A DNA stretch of 39,838 nucleotides from Mesobacillus subterraneus (GTDB lineage Bacteria > Bacillota > Bacilli > Bacillales > Cytobacillaceae), in NCBI RefSeq assembly GCF_000934845.1, contig NZ_JXIQ01000092.1:1-39838 (forward strand), in the 5' to 3' direction. The translations under genes and the position numbers were made by a program. The notes below the pieces were generated by a model. It made no database searches and was not told the DNA's origin. It saw only the letters and a list, made by a program, of their open reading frames with translations. Below are positions 15,541 through 24,881 of the stretch, piece after piece (position 1 is the stretch's first letter; each line of letters opens with the position of its first letter).

Positions 15541-17337
15541 TCATATTCGGCTTTTTGAAGTTTCTGCAAGTTGCTTTTGATCCGCTTTAAATCGTTGCTT
15601 AACATTGATTAAAATGTCCTCTGCCAGGAGTTCCAATCCAATCGAAGTCAGAGAGAAGATATTTGCGTAATGCTTTTTCACTTCCCATTTTAGCTCATGC
15701 TTTCCGCAAATACTGTATTTGTTGACCTCCTCCATTTCCTTGCTTAGGAGGGCCAACTGACGATTTTTTTCTTCTTCAGGTAGGGCAACAATTTGATCAA
15801 TTTTCTCTATATATTCCAGTGATTTGTCAATTTTTTCGATGACTTCATCATGCGTTTTCTTGTCAACAAGATCATACTTCCACTTGAATTCATTCAGTTT
15901 TTTAGCAGAATCATAGGTTGATTGGACTATTTCATCTCTAGTCATATATTCTGTTTCAAAGCTAAGCATATATTTCCAGGAAGGCTGGGTGATTGCTTTT
16001 CGATGATCTTCAATTGTATTGCAGAACTTTTTATAGCCGTATTTCTCCGGATGTTCAAAAGCTGGGCTTGCCGGATCGAGAAACGGCGCAAGCGGAGCGA
16101 CAAAATACGATAACCGCTTATCTTCACCGCAGGCATTATGAATTTCCTCACAAAAATCGACATTTTTTAGTGCACTTTGGGTATCTTGATGCGGGATACC
16201 CACCATGAAGAAAATGTCTATCTTTTTGCAGCTGTGCTTTAATGCAGACTGAAGTGTCTCAATGACTTTCACATTCGTGCAGTTGAATTTCCCATTGAAT
16301 CGGCGAATTTTTTCATCATGTGTCTCTAGGGTTAATTCAATGCTATACTTTGGCACAGCCTTCTCCATTTTTTCAAAGTACTCTTCATTTGCAAACTGAA
16401 ACAGTTCAAAAACCAGTTCATTTTTAAGCTTGATTTTACTGAGCCTCTCGAAAAAATCATCCACATACTCTTTGCCTGCCTGGCGGATATCATGAAGAAT
16501 GAAGATTGGCGCCCTGCTGAATCGTTGGATGAACAAAATGTCCTCAATCAATTTCTCAGGGGAACGCTTTGCAAGCGCTTTGCGATTGCAATTATCCTTG
16601 TATGATTGCTTGGAGCCTCCACAAATCAGGCATCCTTGGGTGCATCCTTTTGCCGTGAGAATCGCTGTATTCGGATATTGCAGCCAGCCATTATAAGGAA
16701 GCGGATCTAGGAAGTTTCGATACTTAAACACCGATTTGATCGTGTAGCGGTATCCAGGAATATCAAATTCATCCAGACTATCTGGAACATAACTCAGTGC
16801 ATTGTAAACCGGTTGGTTGCTATCTTTCCATGTTAAATTGGCAATTCCGTCAAGCGGATAGGTTCCAAATTTTATATACTTCATCAATTGCAGCATTAAT
16901 TTTTCGGTAGAATCGCCTCTCAGGACATAATCAATGAAGGGATACTCAATCAATTCTTTATAGTAATAAGTGGCAGATAGCCCGCCGAAAACGATCGGGA
17001 TTTCTGGATGAAGCCTTTTGACTATTTTTGCAAGCTCAATGCTGCCATGTGCATGGGGAAGCCAGTGAAGATCAATCCCAAAGGCCCGTGTCTTAATTTT
17101 TTTTAGCTTCTTTTCGACATCGAAGCTCTCATCCATCAGCATTCTGTTTGCGATATTGAGGATCTTCACACGCAGCCCTTGACGCTCTAAATATTCTGCA
17201 ATACTTGTCAGCCCAATTGGATACATTTCAAATACTGGAGATGATGGTACAACATCACTGATTGGGCCAGCCAACAATGCATTCTTGCGGAAATCATATA
17301 CACTTGGTGCATGGAGAAGAACTAAATCGAATTTCAA
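15541..17337 (-). CDS. B12-binding radical SAM protein (Ta0216-like family)
   Basis: The 598-residue protein has an N-terminal Rossmann-like cobalamin-binding region (about 1-170, with PIGLTSIAEYLERQG and IVFGGLSATYYYKEL). A radical SAM domain follows, whose 4Fe-4S cluster motif is AKGCTQGCLICGGS (Cys232, Cys236, Cys239; CxxxCxxC). The C-terminal 130 residues are Lys/Glu-rich and helical. The layout matches the B12/radical SAM Ta0216 family I recall; its reaction is unknown, perhaps a methyl transfer or rearrangement. The start is TTG at 17337, 5 nt after GAGGTGA. The frame stays open 51 nt further upstream without a ribosome binding site. It stands alone between two terminators or intergenic stretches, so context gives no pathway. 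Confidence 0.85.
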   Translation of the reverse strand: MKFDLVLLHAPSVYDFRKNALLAGPISDVVPSSPVFEMYPIGLTSIAEYLERQGLRVKILNIANRMLMDESFDVEKKLKKIKTRAFGIDLHWLPHAHGSIELAKIVKRLHPEIPIVFGGLSATYYYKELIEYPFIDYVLRGDSTEKLMLQLMKYIKFGTYPLDGIANLTWKDSNQPVYNALSYVPDSLDEFDIPGYRYTIKSVFKYRNFLDPLPYNGWLQYPNTAILTAKGCTQGCLICGGSKQSYKDNCNRKALAKRSPEKLIEDILFIQRFSRAPIFILHDIRQAGKEYVDDFFERLSKIKLKNELVFELFQFANEEYFEKMEKAVPKYSIELTLETHDEKIRRFNGKFNCTNVKVIETLQSALKHSCKKIDIFFMVGIPHQDTQSALKNVDFCEEIHNACGEDKRLSYFVAPLAPFLDPASPAFEHPEKYGYKKFCNTIEDHRKAITQPSWKYMLSFETEYMTRDEIVQSTYDSAKKLNEFKWKYDLVDKKTHDEVIEKIDKSLEYIEKIDQIVALPEEEKNRQLALLSKEMEEVNKYSICGKHELKWEVKKHYANIFSLTSIGLELLAEDILINVKQRFKADQKQLAETSKSRI

Positions 17338-17404
17338 AGCACTCACCTCGTAAATATAGAATCTATTAAAATTGCAATAACAGAACAAGTTGAAGACACT
17401 TTTA

Positions 17405-17880
17405 TCATAACTCCAGCACTCTTCGTCGAAGACAAAGAAAGGTATCGATATTGTGAACTGCCGCGTTCTTAAAAGTGTAAAAGCGTTTCCTAATCATGTA
17501 TAACAAGGGTTTGTGGATTTATGAAAATTTTGTGGATATAGCAAGAAAAGCGCAAGCGCCTTTATGATTGTCGCAACTACCTAGTGGCAAGCACCTTTCT
17601 ACTAGCCGTTTCCTTCTCCTGCTTCAGACAGAACTTGTTCAGAACGGAGATCATATGCTAGGTGTATAGGCATTTTTAGCACCAATACAGCTCTTTGATG
17701 ACCTGTTTTCTCGATTTTAGTTCATCTAATAGAGGAGCCCGCCTGCTCTTTGGTCAGCTTCATATGTTGCAGGATTAGTGGCATATTCCGGCGAATTTCA
17801 CCATTTTTCCGGTTGCATCCACGAAATTCCTCCGTTCAGGAATTCTACAATTTTTTGGTCACCAATACAGCTTATTAGTA
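17405..17880. other. gene-poor intergenic stretch with repeat fragments
   Basis: I see no gene in about 600 bp here. GAAAAGCGCAAGCGCC (17545-17560) resembles a short palindromic element that I recall as widely dispersed in Bacillaceae. Two diverged copies of the hairpin repeat seen at 1-94 start near 17680 and 17861. A weak catabolite-response-like sequence (GTAAAAGCGTTTCC, near 17476) lies upstream of the radical SAM gene and is not convincing. Frequent stop codons exclude a long frame. Confidence 0.5.
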
Positions 17881-17937
17881 ACCTTAAATCATAATCAACT
17901 AACTTACTTACTTACTTTTAAAAGGAGTTCATAATAA

Positions 17938-18003
17938 ATGAAAGAGATTATCTCATCTAATGTAATAATTCGAAAGAGATTTTCCATGAAGAAAATGCTT
18001 AAA
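17938..18003 (+). pseudogene. truncated 5' copy of the HPr-like gene
   Basis: The first 27 nt are identical to the HPr-like gene at 216, and similarity continues to codon 21 (MKEIISSNV then SMKKML). It then stops abruptly at the A-run of the sugE terminator. The upstream leader (TCAACTAAC and AAAGGAGTT or AAGGAGTTC) is also shared. The HPr domain itself is absent, so this is a remnant of a duplication or recombination. The frame continues to 18249 only as antisense of sugE. Confidence 0.75.
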
Positions 18004-18006
18004 AAA

Positions 18007-18034
18007 AAAGAGATTGCACCTCGGCAATCTCTTT
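18007..18034 (-). terminator. intrinsic terminator after sugE
   Basis: The arms AAAGAGATTGC and GCAATCTCTTT are followed by a long T-run on the minus strand, about 65 bp after the sugE stop. Confidence 0.85.
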
Positions 18035-18098
18035 CCTGGAAAGTAAAAATCCCTTCAGACATATCTTTTCGCTTTAAATGCCTGATTTTTTGGCTAGA

Positions 18099-18422
18099 TC
18101 AATTGCTTCCGGAAGTTGCCTTCAGACCAATGATCCCAATTAAAATGAAAGCTACAAACAACAATCTCAGAAGACTGCGCGGCTCTCCGAACAACACGAT
18201 TCCAAGCAGCACGGCACCGGCTGCACCTATCCCCGTCCAGATGGCATAAGCAGTACCAATCGGCAGTGTTTTAACGGCCATGGATAAAAAATAAAAGCTT
18301 ATTCCCATCCCAGCGATCGTGATTAGCGATGGATAAAGCTTGGTAAATCCATCCGTATACTTCAGGCCAATCGCCCATACAACTTCAAATAAGCCAGCGA
18401 TCACCAAAAAAATCCACGCCAT
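18099..18422 (-). CDS. sugE: guanidinium exporter Gdx/SugE (SMR family)
   Basis: This 107-residue small multidrug resistance family protein has four membrane helices. Glu13 in the first helix ([17 protein letters not shown]) is the essential proton/substrate residue, and this segment is typical of the Gdx (SugE) subtype rather than Emr[16 protein letters not shown] in helix 3 is also characteristic. The guanidine-I riboswitch directly upstream supports guanidinium as the substrate. Gdx proteins work as dual-topology homodimers, so a single gene is sufficient. The start ATG at 18422 follows GGGAGG. It is a monocistronic unit with a terminator beyond. Confidence 0.95.
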   Translation of the reverse strand: MAWIFLVIAGLFEVVWAIGLKYTDGFTKLYPSLITIAGMGISFYFLSMAVKTLPIGTAYAIWTGIGAAGAVLLGIVLFGEPRSLLRLLFVAFILIGIIGLKATSGSN

Positions 18423-18483
18423 ATTGATTCCTCCCTTTCATAAAAAACTCAGGGCACCTTGTTACGAAATTTCAGTAAAAAAA

Positions 18484-18597
18484 CCCGGGAGATATCCATC
18501 GATATCTCCCGGGTTTTTTTCCCTCCGTGTACACAGGTGTTCCTGTGTGTCCTCTCTCGGACCAGTCCAGCCATGCAGCTGCGGAACCCTAGAGGAC
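18484..18597 (-). ncRNA. guanidine-I (ykkC) riboswitch and terminator
   Basis: On the minus strand, 18597-18521 carries the ykkC landmarks TCTAGGGTTCCGC, GGACTGGTCCGAGAGAGG, and ACACGGAGGG. It runs directly into a perfect 13-bp terminator stem (CCCGGGAGATATC with GATATCTCCCGGG, 18513-18484) and a T-run. Guanidine binding would prevent termination and switch on sugE. Confidence 0.96.
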
Positions 18598-18631
18598 TTT
18601 TCATATTTGGAATAGTATCATAACGGAAGTC

Positions 18632-21007
18632 TCAAGTCAAAAGAACGCGTTCATTCTCAGGAAACTCTCTGTTCATCTTGGTTTCATATTCTGCCGAGGG
18701 CAGCGGCGGTGAATAGTAATAGCCCTGGACTTCCTGGCAACCAAGTGACTTTAGCAATTCAATCTGGGATTCTGTCTCCACTCCCTCTGCGATGACCTTC
18801 AAGTTAAGGTTCGTTGCCATTGATACAATCGTAGAGATAATTTCACTATTTTCCTGAGAATGGGCAACAAAGCTTTGATCAATTTTCAAGCGATCAACAG
18901 AAAGCTTACTCAAATAACTCAAGGAGCTATAACCTGTTCCGAAATCATCAATGCTGACTTCAATCCCCATTTCCCTAAGTGCCTGAAGCTGTTCATTGAT
19001 TCCATCTTCTTTTTTGATCATAATGCTTTCGGTCACTTCAATTTCTATCAATTCCCCACTTAAATCATACTCTATAAGAGATTGGTGCATGAACTTTACG
19101 AAATCTTCCTGGTAAAAATGAATGATTGAGATATTGATGGATGTCCGCGGAACCTGGTATTTCTTCCCTTTCCAAACAACAAGCTGGCTGAAAACCTGCC
19201 TGATAATCAGCCTTTCAAGGGATACGATCAAGTTCGCCTCTTCAGCAATCGGGATAAACACCCCAGGAGGAATCATGCCATGACGAGGATGCTTCCATCT
19301 CGCCAACGCTTCTGCCCCGGTGATATTATTAGTGTTTGCATTGTACTTTGGCTGATAGTATACGGTAAGCGAATCGTTTTTGATTGCGTTTCGCAAGTCA
19401 TTCTCAAGTTCAAATTTATTGACATCCTGATCGACCATACTCTTGTCAAAAAATTGAAAATCATTTGTCCCGTTCTGCTTCGCTTTATACATAGCCATAT
19501 CGGCGTACTTCAGCAGAACCTCAAGATCACTTGTATCATCCGGAAAACGAGCAATCCCGATGCTTGCGGTAATCAAAAACTCCATTCCACCGGCAAAGAC
19601 CGGTGTCTGGAATGCCTTAACCACCTCGTCTGCTACACTTTCTGGTTTATTCCCTTTTGTCACGAGAATCGCAAACTCATCCCCACCGATTCTAGAAGTC
19701 AGGCAGTTACCTGGCGTTACTTTAGCAAGCTGTCTGCCGATTTGTTCAAGAATCTGATCTCCAAACGAGTGACCAAATGTATCATTGATCCTTTTAAAAC
19801 GATTAAAATCAAGGTAAATCAACGAAAAAATTTCACCCTTACTATCCAATCTTGCCATCTCTTTCTCTAACTGTCGCCGGTTCGGCAAGTTTGTCAGATC
19901 ATCATGATACGCTAGATACTTAATCATTTTATCTGTTTTTTTCTGTTCCGTAATATCCCTGACAATTCCAAAAACACCAATAGTCGTATTCCTTACGATG
20001 ATTCTGACAGCTGTGATCCTCACTTCAGCAGAGGTCAAATCCGCTTTTTTTAAGGTCGTTTCAATTACCTTTGTCTCTCCGTTGAGTACTTTCCGGTAAT
20101 ACTTTCTAATTTTCTCGCTTTCTTCGCGGTCGGCAATCAACTCGATAAAATCGAGACCAGTGAGTTCACTGGCTGTATAGCCTGTCAACTCAACTGCCTC
20201 TTTGTTCACATTCAGGATCATTCCTTGTAAATCAACCCTGAAAACAGAATCTGGATTATGGCTAAACAAGGATAAATGAGATTGGACATTCTTTAAGATC
20301 ATTTTTTCACCGAAAAGATCAGGGATGAGCATAAAGAGGAAATTAGCGGCAGCCATATAAAGGAAGGGAGCCAAAAAAGATTGGAATCCAGCTTCTTCCA
20401 TAGTCGGTATCATCGAAGTCAAGACAATATATGGGATACCACCTAGGGCCATTCCCCCAAAGATACTCCCCAAATACTTATATTTCTTTATAAATTCGTA
20501 GAGATCCTCATTCGTAATTTGGATTATAAACCTGACCAGCAAAAAAGAGGTGACTGTTACCATTAACGTGCTTAACATTGCTAACATCCACTGTATCTCC
20601 GTTGCATCGCTAAAAATGAGCTGAAAGGCTGTATACTCTGCAAACAGAATGGTGGTGGCGATCAGCATACTTGTATAAATATACTGTGGCGTAGTGGCAA
20701 TATCGCTTTGCAACAGTCTCATAGCTGAGTATGCACCTAGCGAACATATGCCAAAAAACAGTAGAAGGAATAAATAGAAGTTGTCCGTTGAAAAAGGAAT
20801 ATCTGCTGAAATGATCACAAATAAGTGTGTCAATAAAAAGATAGCTGCCAGAAGTAGAGAATACAGAATACTTCTTCGTTTTTTTCGAACCGGATTTTTT
20901 TTGACCTGCCTAGTAAATTCGACCCCCATCAATAAGGAAATGATCAAAAATACGATGGTCAAGGCAAATGTTTTTACGTCAAATATGTACATGTAAGGGA
21001 TCTCCAT
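18632..21007 (-). CDS. membrane PAS-GGDEF-EAL cyclic-di-GMP signalling protein
   Basis: The 791-residue protein has about seven N-terminal membrane helices (residues 10-230), then a PAS domain (about 245-355). A GGDEF diguanylate cyclase domain follows, with intact SRIGGDEFAIL (441-445) and no RxxD inhibitory site just before it. Last is an EAL phosphodiesterase domain with EAL at 566-568, DDFGTGYSSLSYL, and KIDQSF. Both catalytic signatures look intact, so it could make or degrade c-di-GMP; many such hybrids act mainly as phosphodiesterases. The membrane part has no recognised sensor motif. The ATG follows GAGGG. It is alone, with the guanidine riboswitch region beyond its 3' end. Confidence 0.9.
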   Translation of the reverse strand: MEIPYMYIFDVKTFALTIVFLIISLLMGVEFTRQVKKNPVRKKRRSILYSLLLAAIFLLTHLFVIISADIPFSTDNFYLFLLLFFGICSLGAYSAMRLLQSDIATTPQYIYTSMLIATTILFAEYTAFQLIFSDATEIQWMLAMLSTLMVTVTSFLLVRFIIQITNEDLYEFIKKYKYLGSIFGGMALGGIPYIVLTSMIPTMEEAGFQSFLAPFLYMAAANFLFMLIPDLFGEKMILKNVQSHLSLFSHNPDSVFRVDLQGMILNVNKEAVELTGYTASELTGLDFIELIADREESEKIRKYYRKVLNGETKVIETTLKKADLTSAEVRITAVRIIVRNTTIGVFGIVRDITEQKKTDKMIKYLAYHDDLTNLPNRRQLEKEMARLDSKGEIFSLIYLDFNRFKRINDTFGHSFGDQILEQIGRQLAKVTPGNCLTSRIGGDEFAILVTKGNKPESVADEVVKAFQTPVFAGGMEFLITASIGIARFPDDTSDLEVLLKYADMAMYKAKQNGTNDFQFFDKSMVDQDVNKFELENDLRNAIKNDSLTVYYQPKYNANTNNITGAEALARWKHPRHGMIPPGVFIPIAEEANLIVSLERLIIRQVFSQLVVWKGKKYQVPRTSINISIIHFYQEDFVKFMHQSLIEYDLSGELIEIEVTESIMIKKEDGINEQLQALREMGIEVSIDDFGTGYSSLSYLSKLSVDRLKIDQSFVAHSQENSEIISTIVSMATNLNLKVIAEGVETESQIELLKSLGCQEVQGYYYSPPLPSAEYETKMNREFPENERVLLT

Positions 21008-21101
21008 CCTGCCCTCTGCTTTTGCGTTATTTATCGCTGCTTTTCCTTCTATTTCATTTATCGGCCATAAACAGCGAATTTTTAGCAGTACAAATTCAAG
21101 A

Positions 21102-21470
21102 TCAAAATAAAATAGAAATTAAATACAATCCGAGCAGCAAGAATATAAAAAAGATGATTCCTGTCGATACTTTTATCAGTCTATTTGCTGATTCGAAGGT
21201 TTGGCTATTAATATTTCTCTGAACGAAAAAATAATGTCTGGTGGCAAGAGCCAAGATGGCAAGACCAACTAGCAAGGAAAAGATGCTCACAAAAACTGCG
21301 ATCGTGTCGGCAAGTTGGCTTACTTCTTTGATATTATTGAAATGCAGACTTGATGCCAAAAATCCAATCCCAATAATAGTAATGGATGTCCTGACCCACG
21401 CAAGATAAGTTCGTTCATTCGCAAGATGCTGTTGAATATATTTTGATTCAAGCGTTTTGTTCTCTTCCAT
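21102..21470 (-). CDS. DUF202 membrane protein (YidH-like)
   Basis: The 122-residue protein has three hydrophobic segments and the family hallmark LANERTYLAWVRTSI near the N terminus. The function of DUF202 proteins is unknown; some fuse to SPX or VTC polyphosphate proteins in eukaryotes. GAGG precedes the ATG. It lies 94 bp upstream of the GGDEF-EAL gene on the same strand and might be co-transcribed with it. Confidence 0.88.
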   Translation of the reverse strand: MEENKTLESKYIQQHLANERTYLAWVRTSITIIGIGFLASSLHFNNIKEVSQLADTIAVFVSIFSLLVGLAILALATRHYFFVQRNINSQTFESANRLIKVSTGIIFFIFLLLGLYLISILF

Positions 21471-21560
21471 TCCATCCTCACTTTCATTCCGCCTCTTGTC
21501 CTACCTATGTTATCTTTCCACCCGATTAGTAATCGTTATTCATCAAGCATAGAACATGCT

Positions 21561-22472
21561 CTAATTACAAGGCTCATGCGCACAAGGGCAACCTTGTTCC
21601 TCCGCTTCGACTTGGAGCGTACTGTGGTCGATTCCAAAACGGTCATGCAGAAGTGTCTGCGCTGCTCTTAGGACATGGTCATGTGTTCCCTTTCCTTCAA
21701 CCGAAATATGGCCGCTAAGCATGAAAACCCCTGATGTGATCGACCAAACATGAATATCATGGACATCTCTAACTAGTGGAATCTTCATTATTTCCTCTTT
21801 CACTTCTGCTAATTTAATTTGTTCTGGCGTCCCTTCCATCAAGATATGAAAACTCTCCTTAGTAATCCGCCATCCGCTGATAATGATCAGGATTGCGACG
21901 AATATACTAGCGATCGGATCTGCAAGTCCCCAGCCAAAAAAGTAAATAAGCAATGCAGCAACGATTGCTCCAACTGAACCAAGCATGTCACCTAATACAT
22001 GCAGAAAAGCACTCCTTACGTTCAAATTCTCCTCTTTGTCACCACGCATTAACATCCATGCCGCCAAAATATTGACCAGCAATCCGATAACTGAAATGGT
22101 CAGCATTCCAAGACTTTGCACTTCTGGTGGATTAGCCATGCGATGATACGCTTCGACAAAGATATAAAGCGAAATAATGATCAATGTCAAGCCATTAAGT
22201 GCGGCGGCAATAATTTCAAAACGTTTAAAGCCATATGTTTTCAAATTGGTCGCTTTTTTTTCGCCAAGCTTCATTGCAAATAAACTCAACCCAAGTGCAG
22301 CTGCATCAGAAAGCATGTGACCAGCATCGGATAGAAGCGCGAGACTATTGGTAAGAAAGCCGCCAATCCCTTCCACCACCATATAACCTGCGATTAAAAG
22401 GAAGGACCATAATAATGCCTTTTTATTGTTTGTATGACTGTGACCATGACTATGTGAATGATTATGCCCCAT
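21561..22472 (-). CDS. czcD: CzcD-type zinc/cobalt/cadmium exporter (CDF family)
   Basis: The protein begins with the His-rich stretch MGHNHSHSHGHSHT typical of CzcD. Six membrane helices follow, with metal-site pairs in TM2 (LLSDAGHMLSDAAAL) and TM5 (FLHVLGDMLGSV). A cytoplasmic domain ends with HSTLQVEAEEQGCPC. The chosen ATG at 22472 has AAGGAGG 8 nt upstream; the frame extends 10 codons further without support. It exports surplus divalent metal in exchange for protons or potassium. A palindrome resembling ArsR/CzrA operators lies 25 bp upstream, predicting metal-induced expression; the repressor gene is not in the window. Confidence 0.93.
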   Translation of the reverse strand: MGHNHSHSHGHSHTNNKKALLWSFLLIAGYMVVEGIGGFLTNSLALLSDAGHMLSDAAALGLSLFAMKLGEKKATNLKTYGFKRFEIIAAALNGLTLIIISLYIFVEAYHRMANPPEVQSLGMLTISVIGLLVNILAAWMLMRGDKEENLNVRSAFLHVLGDMLGSVGAIVAALLIYFFGWGLADPIASIFVAILIIISGWRITKESFHILMEGTPEQIKLAEVKEEIMKIPLVRDVHDIHVWSITSGVFMLSGHISVEGKGTHDHVLRAAQTLLHDRFGIDHSTLQVEAEEQGCPCAHEPCN

Positions 22473-22496
22473 TTTGCCAGCCTCCTTTCGAAAAAT

Positions 22497-22508
22497 GAAC
22501 AATTGTTC
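22497..22508. promoter_or_regulatory. ArsR/CzrA-like operator candidate before czcD
   Basis: GAACAATTGTTC is a perfect 12-bp palindrome (TGAACA-AT-TGTTC core) located 25-36 bp upstream of the czcD start. It resembles the TGAACA-nn-TGTTCA sites of metal-sensing ArsR/SmtB repressors. Confidence 0.5.
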
Positions 22509-22598
22509 CTATAGATGATTATGACTTAATTACGAGTATGGTTCAACTATTAGCTTATCTATTCCTATTCACTTTATTATCAGCTTGAAACACGAAAA

Positions 22599-22617
22599 GC
22601 CGCTGATATTCAGCGGC
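22599..22617 (-). terminator. hairpin terminator after spoVR
   Basis: The arms GCCGCTGA and TCAGCGGC around TAT are followed by TTTT on the minus strand, 13 bp beyond the stop codon of the SpoVR gene. Confidence 0.7.
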
Positions 22618-22629
22618 ATTATCCAAGAC

Positions 22630-24036
22630 TTATAAATATTTACGGTGAACACCTTTTCCATCGTACGTATAAAGCATAGCCCTGCCTTCGACAACTGTTT
22701 CAATATGGCAATTTCGTCCCCAAAGCTGATGGAGATAGGGAAGAACTTTTTCAAGGTATTTAATGTCCAATTCTATTCCTTCGAAGCCATGTGTAATATA
22801 AAGCTCGCCATTTTTAAGATAATCGCCATCGGTTACTGTCAAATAAGGAAAACCGCCATTTACTCTCATGCTTACGAGCTGGTCACGAACGAGCTCCCAT
22901 GCTTTGTCCACGACTTTGTATTCTCTCCCCTGCTTTTGAAAGAGATATAAATCCTCACGCATCACCAGATCCTTAGTCAAATAATTACGTAAAAATGAAC
23001 TATCCGATTCAATCTCTCGGACTTCGAACATTTTTTCCCTTCCTGAACCAGGTTTGACACCAAGACGTTTCATTTCCTCCGTTGGATGATCATACCGTTC
23101 TTCAATATCTTCAAAAATTTTGATACCCAGGTAATATGGATTGATTCCTGTTTTCGAAGGCTGAACGACACCAGCATTCAATTTGGCGAACTCAATGGAT
23201 TCTCCGCCAGTTAGATCCATCTCGCGGAGGATGCGCTGATGCCAATAAGATGCCCAGCCTTCGTTCATGATTTTCGTCTCCAACTGCGGCCAAAAATAGA
23301 GCATTTCCTCGCGCATCATCGTTAGGATATCCCTTTGCCAGTCAGCTAATTCCCGGCTGTAGCTTTCAATGAACAAAAGGAGGTCTTTCTCTGGTCTCGG
23401 CGGAAATTTCTTTTTGCGTTCTTTTGGCGGGACATCCTTCGTTTCCAGATTCCAAAGATCATCATAAGGAGTCGTTGCCGAAACAGGCTCCTCATCGCCT
23501 TCATCCTCTTCCATGGACCTTGCGAGCTTTGGCCTCATCAAAGAAGGATCAATATGCTCTTCAATCGCCAACACAGCATCGAGAAAGGACTCTACCTTTT
23601 GTTTTCCATGTTCGATTTCATATTTGCGGATCCTGTCAGCAGTTGCCGCCATGCTTTCAACCATATCTCTTTTCGTATTATGAAAACGAGCATTATTTTT
23701 AAAAAAATCGCAGTGAGCAAGTACGTGAGCAACAATCAATTTGTTCTGGATAAGCGAATTCGAATCGAGCAGGAAAGCATAACAAGGATTCGAATTGATC
23801 ACCAACTCATAAATTTTTGATAGCCCTAAATCATAATGAAGCTTCATTTTATGGAACTGTTTCCCGAAACTCCAATGCGAAAACCTCGTTGGCATTCCGT
23901 AAGCACCGAATGTATAGATGATTTCGGCAGGACAAATTTCATACCGCATCGGATAAAAATCCAGCCCGAATCCCTTCGCAATTTCAGTAATTTCAGAAAT
24001 GGCATATTCTAGCGACCTTTGTTCTTCCGACACCAT
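22630..24036 (-). CDS. spoVR: SpoVR family protein
   Basis: The 468-residue protein is the usual SpoVR length. Typical stretches are [49 protein letters not shown], and [18 protein letters not shown]. SpoVR is involved in spore cortex formation in B. subtilis; its biochemical activity is unresolved. The conserved HVLAHCDFF and WASYWHQ motifs hint at a metal or nucleotide site. A GGGGGAGAG sequence precedes the ATG. It lies next to yhdC-like and yhdB-like genes, a grouping also seen in B. subtilis by recall. Confidence 0.95.
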   Translation of the reverse strand: MVSEEQRSLEYAISEITEIAKGFGLDFYPMRYEICPAEIIYTFGAYGMPTRFSHWSFGKQFHKMKLHYDLGLSKIYELVINSNPCYAFLLDSNSLIQNKLIVAHVLAHCDFFKNNARFHNTKRDMVESMAATADRIRKYEIEHGKQKVESFLDAVLAIEEHIDPSLMRPKLARSMEEDEGDEEPVSATTPYDDLWNLETKDVPPKERKKKFPPRPEKDLLLFIESYSRELADWQRDILTMMREEMLYFWPQLETKIMNEGWASYWHQRILREMDLTGGESIEFAKLNAGVVQPSKTGINPYYLGIKIFEDIEERYDHPTEEMKRLGVKPGSGREKMFEVREIESDSSFLRNYLTKDLVMREDLYLFQKQGREYKVVDKAWELVRDQLVSMRVNGGFPYLTVTDGDYLKNGELYITHGFEGIELDIKYLEKVLPYLHQLWGRNCHIETVVEGRAMLYTYDGKGVHRKYL

Positions 24037-24104
24037 CTCTCCCCCTTTCCCCTCTTACATCAATGTATGAGCAAAAAAGGAGAAAGATGAACAGGTTAAC
24101 AATT

Positions 24105-24428
24105 TTACTGCTGGTAATGTGCCGTGATGCTAAGGCTGATTAACCGGTTGTTTTTGAGATCATGGGTTACTTGCACCGTCATAAAAACCGGTTTTTCTTT
24201 CCCAGTAATTTTGTACTGGAAGGAGTCCTGAACCGTTAGATCATCCATTTGATTTCGGCCCATATATTTATAATCCTGACTCGCCTCACCAGGAAATTCT
24301 TCTTTGATCACCGCTGTTGCAATCCGGCCATACCTTTCATAGTCAGGTCTTTGCGCGTTACTGTTGATCGGCAGGAAGCCGATCAACAAGTACAAGGTTA
24401 TCGCTACTGACACAAAATACTGTTTCAT
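24105..24428 (-). CDS. yhdC: secreted DUF3889 protein, YhdC-like
   Basis: The ATG at 24428 has GGGAGGAG about 9 nt upstream and gives 107 residues; the frame extends further upstream without a ribosome binding site. Residues 1-27 form a signal peptide (MKQYFVSVAITLYLLIGFLP, then an SNA-like cleavage site). The mature part carries the DUF3889 pattern PDYERYGRIATAVIKEEFPG and a C-terminal beta-sheet segment. Function is unknown; such proteins are small exported proteins of spore-forming Bacillaceae. It lies upstream of spoVR on the same strand. Confidence 0.8.
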   Translation of the reverse strand: MKQYFVSVAITLYLLIGFLPINSNAQRPDYERYGRIATAVIKEEFPGEASQDYKYMGRNQMDDLTVQDSFQYKITGKEKPVFMTVQVTHDLKNNRLISLSITAHYQQ

Positions 24429-24563
24429 AAAAAACCACTCCTCCCTGTAATTATACAGGTAAATATTTAAAAACCCTGTAAACAAAGACGACCAAGATTT
24501 GCTGAGGAAGTTCTGCACCCAACTCCATATAATATAATCAACTCCTCATAAGGAGGATATACA

Positions 24564-24815
24564 ATGAATCAAACGGATTATGATCGCGCATTATTTTACA
24601 CCCATCGATCTCAATGGGATAACTTGCTCATCTTGATGGTCAGGACAAAGGATCAATTCCTGGCAAAGAAAATTGAACATTTTCTCCACGCTTATCATTT
24701 CGAAAAAGACTATACTGTCATTGAGAGAAGCCTGTATTCCCTGTTAAGATACATTGACCACGCAAATGAAGCCGGCGGCGATGAAGGCCTGGAAACCGCT
24801 ACTGGTTCGATTTAG
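24564..24815 (+). CDS. yhdB: YhdB-like small protein
   Basis: The 83-residue cytosolic protein begins MNQTDYDRALFYTHRSQWDN and continues LLILMVRTKDQFLAKKIEHFLHAYHF. By recall this matches the uncharacterised YhdB family of Bacillus. AAGGAGG lies about 8 nt before the ATG. It is divergent from the YhdC-like gene and ends at a strong bidirectional terminator shared with pgcA. No function can be offered. Confidence 0.75.
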   Translation: MNQTDYDRALFYTHRSQWDNLLILMVRTKDQFLAKKIEHFLHAYHFEKDYTVIERSLYSLLRYIDHANEAGGDEGLETATGSI

Positions 24816-24830
24816 AGAATTCCACCAAGA

Positions 24831-24862
24831 AAACACGGCACCTTTATTAAGGTGCCGTGTTT
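24831..24862. terminator. bidirectional terminator between yhdB-like and pgcA
   Basis: The perfect 14-bp arms AAACACGGCACCTT and AAGGTGCCGTGTTT surround a 4-nt loop, with T-rich flanks on both strands between convergent genes. Confidence 0.9.
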
Positions 24863-24881
24863 TCAACTTTTTTATACGGTT

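Noticed and set aside
17476-17491. Catabolite response element near the radical SAM gene
   Set aside because: About three mismatches to the consensus and no supporting spacing; likely chance.
18004-18249. Continuation of the truncated HPr-like frame to 103 codons
   Set aside because: After codon 22 it reads through the sugE terminator and antisense of sugE, with no HPr similarity.
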